From Flavicella sp963932955 (lineage in GTDB: Bacteria; Bacteroidota; Bacteroidia; Flavobacteriales; Flavobacteriaceae), in assembly GCA_963932955.1 (NCBI GenBank), contig CAWVRK010000003.1, positions 59,398 through 123,397 of the forward strand: a stretch of DNA of 64,000 nucleotides. The letters are read 5' to 3'. The notes under the pieces are model-generated. The model made no database searches. It saw only the letters and a program-made list of their open reading frames with translations, and was not told where the DNA came from. Positions 51,211 to 59,005 of this stretch are shown in pieces. The position numbers and the translations under genes are program-made. Position 1 is the stretch's first letter. Each line of letters starts with the position of its first letter.

Positions 51211-52374
51211 TTATTTGCTCGCAAACATCCGCACATCACTTTCCGAAATTTCAGAACCTCCTAAAATCATCAAGCGCTCAATAACATTGCGTAACTCTCG
51301 AATGTTCCCCGTCCAATCTAATGATTTCAACATGTCAATTGCTGCAGAAGTAAATTTTTTTTGAGCGGTTCCATGTTCCTTGGCAATGCTTTTTGAAAAG
51401 TAATTCACCAACAGTGGAATGTCTTCCCTACGGTCGTTCAACTTGGGAACAGCAATCAGAATGACCGCCAAACGGTGGTACAAATCCTCTCTAAAATTAC
51501 CCGCTGCAATTTGTTTTTTCAAATCTTTGTTGGTCGCTGCAACCACACGAACATTCACTTGAATGTCCTTGTCGCTTCCGACACGGCTGATTTTACTTTC
51601 TTGCAGTGCTCTCAAAACTTTGGCTTGTGCTGACAAACTCATGTCTCCAATTTCGTCTAAAAAAACAGTACCGTTGTTTGCGGCTTCGAATTTTCCTGCC
51701 CGATCTTTGTTGGCTCCCGTAAAGGATCCCTTTACATGCCCAAACAATTCGCTTTCTATCAATTCAGAAGGAATAGCAGCACAGTTTACTTCCACCATAG
51801 GTGCAGCATTTCGGTTGCTCTTTTCGTGTATCCAATGAGCTACCAGTTCTTTTCCTGTTCCATTCGGCCCCGTGATCAAAACACGTGCATCGGTAGGAGC
51901 CACTTTCTCAATCATCTCTTTGATCTTGGAAATCCCATGGCTTTTGCCAATCATCTCGTAGCGTTTGCTTACTTTTTTCTTTAATCTTTTGTTTTCTACA
52001 ACCAAAACTTTGCGATCCAAAGCGTTGCGAACCGTATTCAAAAGACGGTTCAAATCTGGAGGTTTTGAAATGTAATCGAACGCTCCCAAGCGCATGGTGT
52101 TGACAGCAGTTTCCAAATCTCCATGTCCAGAAATCATGACGACAGGAATTGTGGGATTTACTTTTTTTATTTTTTCCAATACTTCCACACCGTCCATCTT
52201 TGGCATTTTGATATCGCACAAAATCAGGTCGTATTCTTCTTTGAGAAGCATTTCTAAGCCTTTGAGCCCGTCTTCTGCCTCAAACACTTGGTAGGATGTA
52301 CTTTCTTCAGAGATTATTTTTGACAATACGCGCCGAATTGCTGCCTCGTCTTCAATGATTAAAATTTTACTCAT
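51211..52374 (-). CDS. NtrC-type sigma-54 response regulator without DNA-binding domain
   Basis: A 387-residue two-domain activator. Residues 1-118 are a receiver domain with phosphorylation site Asp54 (ILCDIKMPKMDG). Residues 140-375 are an AAA+ sigma-54 interaction domain with Walker A ITGPNGTGKE (167-176), the loop GSFTGA (216-221; the common form is GAFTGA), VFLDEIGDMSLSAQAKVLRA with Walker B, VRVVAATNKDL and NFREDLYHRL. It ends at LDWTGNIRELRNVIERLMIL followed by 15 residues; there is no Fis-type helix-turn-helix. Only 24 bases separate the stop from rluF, so no domain is lost to a frameshift. It may activate from solution or with a partner DNA-binding protein. A partner kinase is not adjacent. 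Confidence 0.9.
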   Translation of the reverse strand: MSKILIIEDEAAIRRVLSKIISEESTSYQVFEAEDGLKGLEMLLKEEYDLILCDIKMPKMDGVEVLEKIKKVNPTIPVVMISGHGDLETAVNTMRLGAFDYISKPPDLNRLLNTVRNALDRKVLVVENKRLKKKVSKRYEMIGKSHGISKIKEMIEKVAPTDARVLITGPNGTGKELVAHWIHEKSNRNAAPMVEVNCAAIPSELIESELFGHVKGSFTGANKDRAGKFEAANNGTVFLDEIGDMSLSAQAKVLRALQESKISRVGSDKDIQVNVRVVAATNKDLKKQIAAGNFREDLYHRLAVILIAVPKLNDRREDIPLLVNYFSKSIAKEHGTAQKKFTSAAIDMLKSLDWTGNIRELRNVIERLMILGGSEISESDVRMFASK

Positions 52375-52407
52375 GTTTTCTCAATTAAATCTAGAAAAAT
52401 ATTTTTT

Positions 52408-53727
52408 TTAGTACTGTAACCATTTGTACAAATCCTTGTAACTGGGTTTTTTACCGTACATCAAAATCCCAATGCGGTAAATTTTTGCAGCGAACAAAAC
52501 CATTCCCACAAAGCTTATCAACAACAATGCCATAGAAAGTACCAGCTCCCACCAAGGAACCCCAAATGGAATTCGCATCAGCATGACAATTGAAGAGGTA
52601 AGGGGAAAGATTGAAAAAAATGTCGCCACAGGGCCGTGGGGGGCATCTACCACGGAAACAATACCTACATAGACGGCTAGCATCAGAGGAATCAGAACTG
52701 GCAATAGAAATTGTTGGGTATCCGTTTCACTGTTTACGGCAGCTCCAATGGCGGCATAGATTGCACTGTAAAGGAAGAAGCCTCCCAAAAAGTAAAAAAC
52801 AAACATGACAAACATCTGAAGCAGTGGAAGTGCCACTATCTCTTTGAGGAATAAGGTACTTTGTTCACTGTTCTGAGCAGGCATTTCAATGCTGGATGCC
52901 GCAACAAGTGAAGAAGGCGCTATCCCAAAACCTCCCCCCTCTGTAAAAAAACGTGCCAATAGTCCGAAAAGCAAGAGCATAATTCCCCATATGAAAAACT
53001 GCAAAAGACCCGCCATCGCATTGCCCACAATTTTTCCCAACATCAACTGAAAAGGTTTGACTGAGGAAATCACAATTTCAATGATTCGGCTGGTCTTTTC
53101 TTCAATCACACTTCGCATGACCGAATTGCCGTAGATAACAATAAACATCATGACTAAATAGCCCGCACTCAATCCCAATCCGATTCGCAATCCATTGCCC
53201 AACTTGGAAGATTGTTCTCCTGAAAAGTTAACCTGTTTGAGATTAACATCAAATTGTGCTTCCGAGATGATTTTAGAACCAACTCCTGATAAACTCAATT
53301 TGTGCAACTTTAGCCGCTCTTCAATTTTGCTTTCCAAAGCACTCAAAAAAGGAAGACTCGGCGTATCTGCAGAGAAGAATTCCATGGACTCAGCCAAATG
53401 TTTGACGTCTTTAGAAATTGGGGGAATGTACAACAAGCCACTATATTTGTACTGACGGACAAGTTTTTTGGACTGTTCAAGTCCCAAATCCGTAAAGTCT
53501 AAATATTTCTCAGTAGGATTGTCCAAAAACACATCCTTGAACTGCAAAGTAGACTGATCTACCAGGACAATTTCTTTTACATCTTTCCCATTTAATGCAC
53601 TGAGGTAAGAGATGAGTATGCCCATCCCAATGACGAGAAAAGGACTGAGAAAAGTCAGAATCAAAAAAGATTTGTTGTTCACTTTGCTTTTGAACTCTCT
53701 GTAAATAATCAATTGTAGTTTTTTCAT
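52408..53727 (-). CDS. ABC transporter permease (ABC-2 type, NatB-like)
   Basis: A 439-residue membrane protein from the ATG at 53727; the longer frame uses a TTG and ends inside the neighbouring gene's edge. Helix 1 is SFLILTFLSPFLVIGMGILI, then a large periplasmic loop of about 130 residues and five more helices (for example GLSAGYLVMMFIVIYGNSVM and LLQFFIWGIMLLLFGLLARF). The motif SVMRSVIEEKTSRIIEIVIS is typical of ABC-2 permeases related to NatB. It pairs with the ATPase gene upstream, with 38 bases between. It may export Na+ or a drug-like or peptide substrate. Function not certain. Confidence 0.87.
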   Translation of the reverse strand: MKKLQLIIYREFKSKVNNKSFLILTFLSPFLVIGMGILISYLSALNGKDVKEIVLVDQSTLQFKDVFLDNPTEKYLDFTDLGLEQSKKLVRQYKYSGLLYIPPISKDVKHLAESMEFFSADTPSLPFLSALESKIEERLKLHKLSLSGVGSKIISEAQFDVNLKQVNFSGEQSSKLGNGLRIGLGLSAGYLVMMFIVIYGNSVMRSVIEEKTSRIIEIVISSVKPFQLMLGKIVGNAMAGLLQFFIWGIMLLLFGLLARFFTEGGGFGIAPSSLVAASSIEMPAQNSEQSTLFLKEIVALPLLQMFVMFVFYFLGGFFLYSAIYAAIGAAVNSETDTQQFLLPVLIPLMLAVYVGIVSVVDAPHGPVATFFSIFPLTSSIVMLMRIPFGVPWWELVLSMALLLISFVGMVLFAAKIYRIGILMYGKKPSYKDLYKWLQY

Positions 53728-53765
53728 TTTTCTTTTATTCAAAGTACGTAGCTCAGTTTGCAAAC

Positions 53766-54689
53766 CTATTCGATTTTTCCGTTTACGGCTTTCATAAAAA
53801 TAGCATTCACTGTTGGAATGGCCGCTACAAAATGAGAAATTTCTCCATATGCTTGCAGGACTTGAATCAACTCGTTTGAAGATTTGTCAGGATCCCATTG
53901 CAATTGAAATTTCAATTCGTCTTGCATCGTTTGGAAGTGGGCTTCTGAAATATCAAACTGAGAGGACAAAAGTGCCCTAACTTTCTTCTTATCATTAGTT
54001 TGCAATCCAATCTCAAAAACACCAGACTGGAATTTGTTTTGCAAGGAAGCCAAGGAACCTTCCAAAACCTTTTTCGATTGGTGAAGCAAAACGATGTGGT
54101 CACACATTTCTTCTACGGACTCCATCCTGTGTGTGGAGAATATAACGGTTGCACCTTCATCGCGAAGTTGTAAAATTTCCTTGGCCATCAATGCCGCATT
54201 TACGGGATCGAAGCCACTAAAAGGTTCGTCAAAAATCAATAATTTTGGACGGTGCAGCACGGTGACAATAAACTGTATTTTTTGTGCCATTCCCTTAGAA
54301 AGCTCTTGGGTTTTTTTGTGCCACCAGTCAGAAATGTCAAATTTGTCAAACCAATAGCGAAGTCTATTGGTTGCTTCGCCTTTTGACAGCCCTTTCAATT
54401 GGGCCAAATACAAGGCTTGCTCTCCTACTTTCATGTTTTTGTATAGGCCGCGCTCTTCGGGCAAATAGCCGATCGTAGAAATGTGTTTGGGTTCCAATAA
54501 TGCTCCGTCCAAATACACCTTCCCAGAATCTGGCAAAATGATTTGATTTAAAATCCGAATCAATGTGGTCTTCCCAGCGCCATTAGGCCCTAACAATCCG
54601 CAAATACTTCCTTTGGGGATGGAAATTGAAACCTCTTTCAGCGCTTGTTGGTTTCCATAACTTTTACTTACATTTTCGATCCTTAACAA
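53766..54689 (-). CDS. ABC transporter ATPase (NatA-like)
   Basis: A 307-residue ABC ATPase. Walker A GLLGPNGAGKTTLIRIL, Q-loop YLPEERGLYKNM, signature ELSKGMAQKIQFIVTVLHRP, Walker B LLIFDEPFSGFDPVN, switch His in IFSTHRMESVEEM, and a C-terminal domain of about 90 residues. The start is TTG at 54689-54687 (MLRIENVSKSYGN); no ATG is in frame upstream. The ELSKGMAQK form of the signature (Ser-Lys-Gly) is a variant of LSGGQ typical for this exporter class. It forms the ATPase half of the exporter whose permease gene follows. Confidence 0.9.
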   Translation of the reverse strand: MLRIENVSKSYGNQQALKEVSISIPKGSICGLLGPNGAGKTTLIRILNQIILPDSGKVYLDGALLEPKHISTIGYLPEERGLYKNMKVGEQALYLAQLKGLSKGEATNRLRYWFDKFDISDWWHKKTQELSKGMAQKIQFIVTVLHRPKLLIFDEPFSGFDPVNAALMAKEILQLRDEGATVIFSTHRMESVEEMCDHIVLLHQSKKVLEGSLASLQNKFQSGVFEIGLQTNDKKKVRALLSSQFDISEAHFQTMQDELKFQLQWDPDKSSNELIQVLQAYGEISHFVAAIPTVNAIFMKAVNGKIE

Positions 54690-54760
54690 ATGAAATTCTT
54701 TTAGAAGTTTGTTTTCAAAGATATAAATTTAATTGGGCTGTTATATTTCTTTGCGATTGT

Positions 54761-54804
54761 TTTGTCAGTTTGAAATATTTGCATAGATTTGTTATGCATG
54801 CATA
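54761..54804 (+). promoter_or_regulatory. Promoter with overlapping palindrome before the MarR gene
   Basis: TTTG at 54761-54764, 19 bases, then TAGATTTG at 54784-54791 form a full Bacteroidota promoter. The perfect 12-base palindrome TATGCATGCATA at 54793-54804 starts two bases later, covering the predicted transcription start. The ATG follows at 54829. This is the expected place for autorepression by the MarR protein encoded next. Confidence 0.72.
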
Positions 54805-54828
54805 GTAAATCAAAATAAAATTCTAATA

Positions 54829-55275
54829 ATGTACCCCAAAGAAAAATCTTTAGACCATCACCTGAGAGCAACATGGCAAGCCGTTGCCAAAATGTATAAC
54901 GAAGAGGCCACAAAGCATGAGAGCACCATGGCTACCGGTTTTATGTTATTGAACATCGACCAAGAGATGGGCACAGCATCAACGGCGTTGGGACCAAAAA
55001 TGGGAATGGAATCTACGAGTCTGTCGCGGTTGTTAAAAAACATGGAAGTCAAAGAGTTAATTTACAGAGAAAAAAATCCAAAGGATGGACGCGGTGTTTT
55101 TATAAAATTAACAGCACTCGGAAAAGAGAAAAGAGAAGATTCCAAGAAAAGTGTGGTTCGATTCAACGAAACAGTCAAAAACCAATTGTCAGAGGTACAA
55201 ATAAAACATTTCTTTGAAGTCACCGAAACCATCAACCAATTGATTTCGGATCGGTTGATTTTTGAGTCAAAATAA
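54829..55275 (+). CDS. MarR family transcriptional regulator
   Basis: A 148-residue winged-helix regulator. Helices match the MarR fold: LDHHLRATWQAVAKMYNEEA, then MATGFMLLNIDQEMGTASTA, the recognition helix region MGMESTSLSRLLKNMEVKEL and the wing REKNPKDGRGVFIKLTALGK. A dimer helix follows. It is next to the fadN-thiolase-acyl-CoA dehydrogenase genes, so it may control fatty acid breakdown in response to acyl-CoA or an aromatic compound. It has its own promoter with a palindrome that it probably binds. Confidence 0.9.
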   Translation: MYPKEKSLDHHLRATWQAVAKMYNEEATKHESTMATGFMLLNIDQEMGTASTALGPKMGMESTSLSRLLKNMEVKELIYREKNPKDGRGVFIKLTALGKEKREDSKKSVVRFNETVKNQLSEVQIKHFFEVTETINQLISDRLIFESK

Positions 55276-55303
55276 AACCCAGTCTCATTATTAAACAAAC
55301 CCT

Positions 55304-55319
55304 TGAGAATAAATTCTCA
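55304..55319. promoter_or_regulatory. Palindrome before the beta-oxidation operon
   Basis: TGAGAAT-AA-ATTCTCA is a perfect inverted repeat with seven-base arms, 14 bases before the fadN start and 29 bases after the MarR stop. It could be an operator or, in RNA, a small hairpin close to the start codon. It differs from the palindrome in front of the MarR gene. Confidence 0.5.
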
Positions 55320-55332
55320 GAATTTTTACCAA

Positions 55333-57735
55333 ATGAAAAAACACATACGAAAAGTCGCAGTCATTGGATCCGGGATTATGGGATCTGGAATCGCATGTCA
55401 TTTTGCCAACATAGGCGTGGAAGTCCTTTTGTTAGACATTCCTCCAAAGGAGCTCAGCAAAAGACAAGCTGCAAGTGGACTTGACTTGCAAGACAAAACC
55501 GTTCGGAATAGCCTTGTAAACGAGCACCTTTTGACTTCTTTAAAATCAAGTCCCTCCCCTATTTACAAAAAAGAATTCGCAAAGAGAATCAAAACGGGAA
55601 ACTTGGAAGACGACCTGCACAAAATCGCAGGTGTGGATTGGATTTTAGAAGTTGTCGTAGAACGCTTAGACATTAAAAAGCGTGTTTTTGAATCCATAGA
55701 AAAATACAGAACACCTGGAACTCTTATTACCTCAAATACATCTGGGATTCCCATCAAATATATGAACGAAGGGCGCAGCAAAGATTTTCAAGAACATTTT
55801 GCCGTGACTCATTTCTTCAATCCACCCAGATATCTAAAGCTTTTTGAGGTAATTCCAGGTCCTTCTTGCAAATCCGAATTGGTGAAGTTCTTACTAGACT
55901 ACGGTCAAAATTTTCTTGGAAAGACAGCTGTGCTTGCAAAAGACACACCGGCATTTATCGGAAACCGCATCGGTATTTTTGGAATCATGAGTTTGTTTCA
56001 CATTGTCAAAGAATTGGAGCTCAGCATAGAAGAAGTTGACAAATTAACGGGGCCGCTCATCGGGCGCCCAAAATCAGCCACTTTTCGAACCGTCGATGTG
56101 GTCGGATTGGACACACTTGTACACGTAGCAAACGGCCTCCATAAAAATTGCCCCGAAGACGAAGCACATGCCCTTTTTGAACTGCCTACATTTCTCAGTA
56201 CAATGCTTGAAAACAAATGGATGGGCAACAAAACAAAGCAAGGCTTTTACAAAAAAGACATCGACGCCAATGGGAAGAGACAAATATTGGCCCTTGACTT
56301 AGACACCCTTAGTTATCGCCCTTCTAAAAAAGCAAAATTTGCAAGTTTGTCGGCGACAAAAAACGTAGACAAAGTCATCGATCGTTTTGAAATATTGATT
56401 GAAGGAAAAGACAAATCGGGGCTGTTTTACCGAAAAACATTGGCGGCATTGTTTGCTTACAGCGCGAACCGAATTCCCGAAATATCTGAGGAATTGTTTC
56501 GAATAGACGACGCTATGAAAGCTGGATTTGGCTGGGAACACGGTCCTTTTGAAATTTGGGACGCTATCGGCATCGAAAAAGGAATCGAACTCATCGAATC
56601 TGAAAATCTCAGTTTGAACAACTGGGTGAATGAGATGCTTGCAAAAGGCCAAACTTCCTTTTACACAATTCAAGAAGGGGCTTCCTACTACCACGACATC
56701 GCCACAAAATCCAACCTCAAAGTACCCGGACAAGAAAGCTTCCTAATCCTTAACAACATTCGGAAAACCACCACCATTTGGTCCAACGAGGAAGCAGCGA
56801 TACAACATCTTGGCGACGGGGTATTGAACGTCGAATTTCAATCCAAGATGAATTCGATTGGAGGCGGAGTGCTAGAAGCCATTAACAAAGGCATCGATTT
56901 GGCTGAGCAAGAATACGAAGCGGTCATCTTAGGAAATCAAGCAGCTAATTTTTCTGTGGGTGCCAACTTAGCCATGGCTTTTTTACTGGCTGTTGAACAG
57001 GAATACGACGAATTGAATCGAGCGACAAAATTGTTTCAAGATACAGTGATGCGTTTGCGTTATTCTTCCGTTCCTACATTGCTCACGCCAAGAGGAATGA
57101 CTCTTGGAGGTGCTTGTGAGATGAGCTTGCACGTAGACAAAGTGATTGCCTCCGCAGAAACCTATACAGGACTCGTAGAGTTTGGAGTGGGCATCATTCC
57201 TGCAGGTGCAGGAACCAAAGAAATGACGATGCGTGCCTCCGAGGCGTTTTTAAAAGACGATGTCAAGCTAAACCGACTGCGCGATAGCTTCATCAACATC
57301 GCCATGGCAAAGGTGGCTACTTCCGCACACGAAGCTTTTGACCTCGGGTATTACCAAGAGGGCAAAGATTTGGTTGTGGTCAACGCTGCCCGACAGATCG
57401 CCACTGCAAAGCGCTATGCACTTCAGATGTTAGAAGACGGTTACACACAACCCATTCGGAAAAAGGTAAAAGTCCTTGGACAACAAGCTCTGGGCATGTT
57501 TCAAGTTGGAACCGACAGCCTTCAAAAAGGACAGTACGCGTCCGAACACGACAAAAAAATCGCCAATAAATTGGGCTACATCATGGCCGGAGGAGATTTG
57601 TCCGAACCGACGTTTGTTTCTGAACAGTACCTGTTAGACTTAGAACGAGAGGCCATTTTGTCCTTGTTGACAGAACGCAAAACCTTGGAACGCATACAAC
57701 ACACCTTGAAGACAGGAAAACCTTTGAGGAATTAG
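55333..57735 (+). CDS. fadN: 3-hydroxyacyl-CoA dehydrogenase / enoyl-CoA hydratase (FadN-like)
   Basis: An 800-residue bifunctional beta-oxidation protein from the ATG at 55333; the frame upstream begins with TTG and is not needed. Residues 1-300 are the NAD-binding part with VAVIGSGIMGSGIACHFANI (9-28) and the HFFNPPRYLKLFEVIPG region; then a 3HCDH C-terminal part (IDDAMKAGFGWEHGPFEIWD) and finally a crotonase domain at about 500-720 with VILGNQAANFSVGANLAMAF and GGACEMSLHVDKV. The domain order is opposite to FadB/FadJ of E. coli and like FadN of Bacillus. It needs the thiolase encoded next. Confidence 0.92.
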   Translation: MKKHIRKVAVIGSGIMGSGIACHFANIGVEVLLLDIPPKELSKRQAASGLDLQDKTVRNSLVNEHLLTSLKSSPSPIYKKEFAKRIKTGNLEDDLHKIAGVDWILEVVVERLDIKKRVFESIEKYRTPGTLITSNTSGIPIKYMNEGRSKDFQEHFAVTHFFNPPRYLKLFEVIPGPSCKSELVKFLLDYGQNFLGKTAVLAKDTPAFIGNRIGIFGIMSLFHIVKELELSIEEVDKLTGPLIGRPKSATFRTVDVVGLDTLVHVANGLHKNCPEDEAHALFELPTFLSTMLENKWMGNKTKQGFYKKDIDANGKRQILALDLDTLSYRPSKKAKFASLSATKNVDKVIDRFEILIEGKDKSGLFYRKTLAALFAYSANRIPEISEELFRIDDAMKAGFGWEHGPFEIWDAIGIEKGIELIESENLSLNNWVNEMLAKGQTSFYTIQEGASYYHDIATKSNLKVPGQESFLILNNIRKTTTIWSNEEAAIQHLGDGVLNVEFQSKMNSIGGGVLEAINKGIDLAEQEYEAVILGNQAANFSVGANLAMAFLLAVEQEYDELNRATKLFQDTVMRLRYSSVPTLLTPRGMTLGGACEMSLHVDKVIASAETYTGLVEFGVGIIPAGAGTKEMTMRASEAFLKDDVKLNRLRDSFINIAMAKVATSAHEAFDLGYYQEGKDLVVVNAARQIATAKRYALQMLEDGYTQPIRKKVKVLGQQALGMFQVGTDSLQKGQYASEHDKKIANKLGYIMAGGDLSEPTFVSEQYLLDLEREAILSLLTERKTLERIQHTLKTGKPLRN

Positions 57736-57786
57736 ATTTTTCACAAATGAGCTATTGAACAAAAAACATCCCTAAAAAAAACGTAC

Positions 57787-58974
57787 ATGAACACAACTGC
57801 TTACATCATACAAGGATACAGAACTGCTGTTGGGAAAGCTCCCAAGGGGGTTTTTCGATTCAAAAGACCGGACGAATTGGCAGCAGAAACCATCGAATAC
57901 CTGTTGAAAAATGTGCCAGCATTGGACAAATCTCGCATCGACGATGTAATTGTCGGAAATGCCATGCCGGAAGCAGAACAAGGACTGAATATTGGCCGTT
58001 TAATTTCTTTGATGGGCTTGAAAATCGATACCGTTGCTGGAATGACAGTCAACCGTTATTGTGCTTCTGGTTTGGAAACAATTAGCATTGCGGCCGCAAA
58101 AATTCAAGCGGGCATGGCAGATTGTATTTTGGCCGGTGGTGTCGAAAGCATGAGCTACATCCCAATGGGAGGATACAGACCGGTTCCCAATTACAAAGCA
58201 ACTGCCGCAGGCCATGAAGATTACTATTGGGGAATGGGATTGACCGCAGAAGCGGTTGCCAAGCAATACAAGATTTCTCGGGAAGACCAAGATGCATTTG
58301 CATTTCGTTCCCATCAAAAAGCCTTGCACGCCTTGGACAACGATCTTTTCAAAGAGGACATTGTTCCGATTGAGGTGGAAGAAATTTTCATGAACGAAGA
58401 AGGCAAAAAACAAGAACGGAATTTTACCGTTTCTAAGGATGAAGGACCGAGAAGAAATACTTCCATAGAAGCACTGTCCAAACTAAAACCTGTTTTTTCG
58501 AATGGTGGATCTGTAACAGCTGGAAACTCATCACAGATGAGTGACGGTGCTGCATTTGTATTAGTCATGAGCGAAAAAATGGTCAAGGAATTGAATTTAG
58601 AACCCATTGCTCGGATGGTTTCCTTTGCAGTAGCGGGTGTACCACCAAAAATCATGGGAATTGGTCCTGTAAAAGCGATTCCAAAAGCTTTGGATCGAGC
58701 AGGCATGCAACTCAAAGACATCGATTTGATTGAATTGAATGAGGCATTTGCTTCTCAATCTTTAGCGGTCATGCGGACCTTAGAGATCAATCAAGAGATT
58801 GTGAATGTCAATGGAGGTGCCATTTCTCTTGGCCATCCCCTTGGGTGTACAGGCGCAAAACTGTCTGTCCAACTGTTTAACGAAATGAGAAGACGAAAGA
58901 ACAAGTACGGTATGGTCACCATGTGTGTCGGAACAGGTCAAGGTGCTGCAGGGATTTATGAATTTTTAAAATAA
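57787..58974 (+). CDS. fadA: Acetyl-CoA C-acyltransferase (thiolase)
   Basis: A 395-residue thiolase that splits 3-ketoacyl-CoA. Active residues are Cys92 in VNRYCASGLETI, His350 in ISLGHPLGCTGAK and Cys380 in MCVGTGQGAAGIYE. The N terminus IQGYRTAVGKAPKGVFRFKR and GGVESMSYIPMGGYRPV are typical. It starts 52 bases after fadN and precedes the acyl-CoA dehydrogenase gene by about 30 bases. Degradative role is inferred from its neighbours; the reverse biosynthetic reaction is unlikely with fadN. Confidence 0.94.
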   Translation: MNTTAYIIQGYRTAVGKAPKGVFRFKRPDELAAETIEYLLKNVPALDKSRIDDVIVGNAMPEAEQGLNIGRLISLMGLKIDTVAGMTVNRYCASGLETISIAAAKIQAGMADCILAGGVESMSYIPMGGYRPVPNYKATAAGHEDYYWGMGLTAEAVAKQYKISREDQDAFAFRSHQKALHALDNDLFKEDIVPIEVEEIFMNEEGKKQERNFTVSKDEGPRRNTSIEALSKLKPVFSNGGSVTAGNSSQMSDGAAFVLVMSEKMVKELNLEPIARMVSFAVAGVPPKIMGIGPVKAIPKALDRAGMQLKDIDLIELNEAFASQSLAVMRTLEINQEIVNVNGGAISLGHPLGCTGAKLSVQLFNEMRRRKNKYGMVTMCVGTGQGAAGIYEFLK

Positions 58975-59005
58975 ATTTTATTTTTTCAACTTAAAAAAAC
59001 TTATT

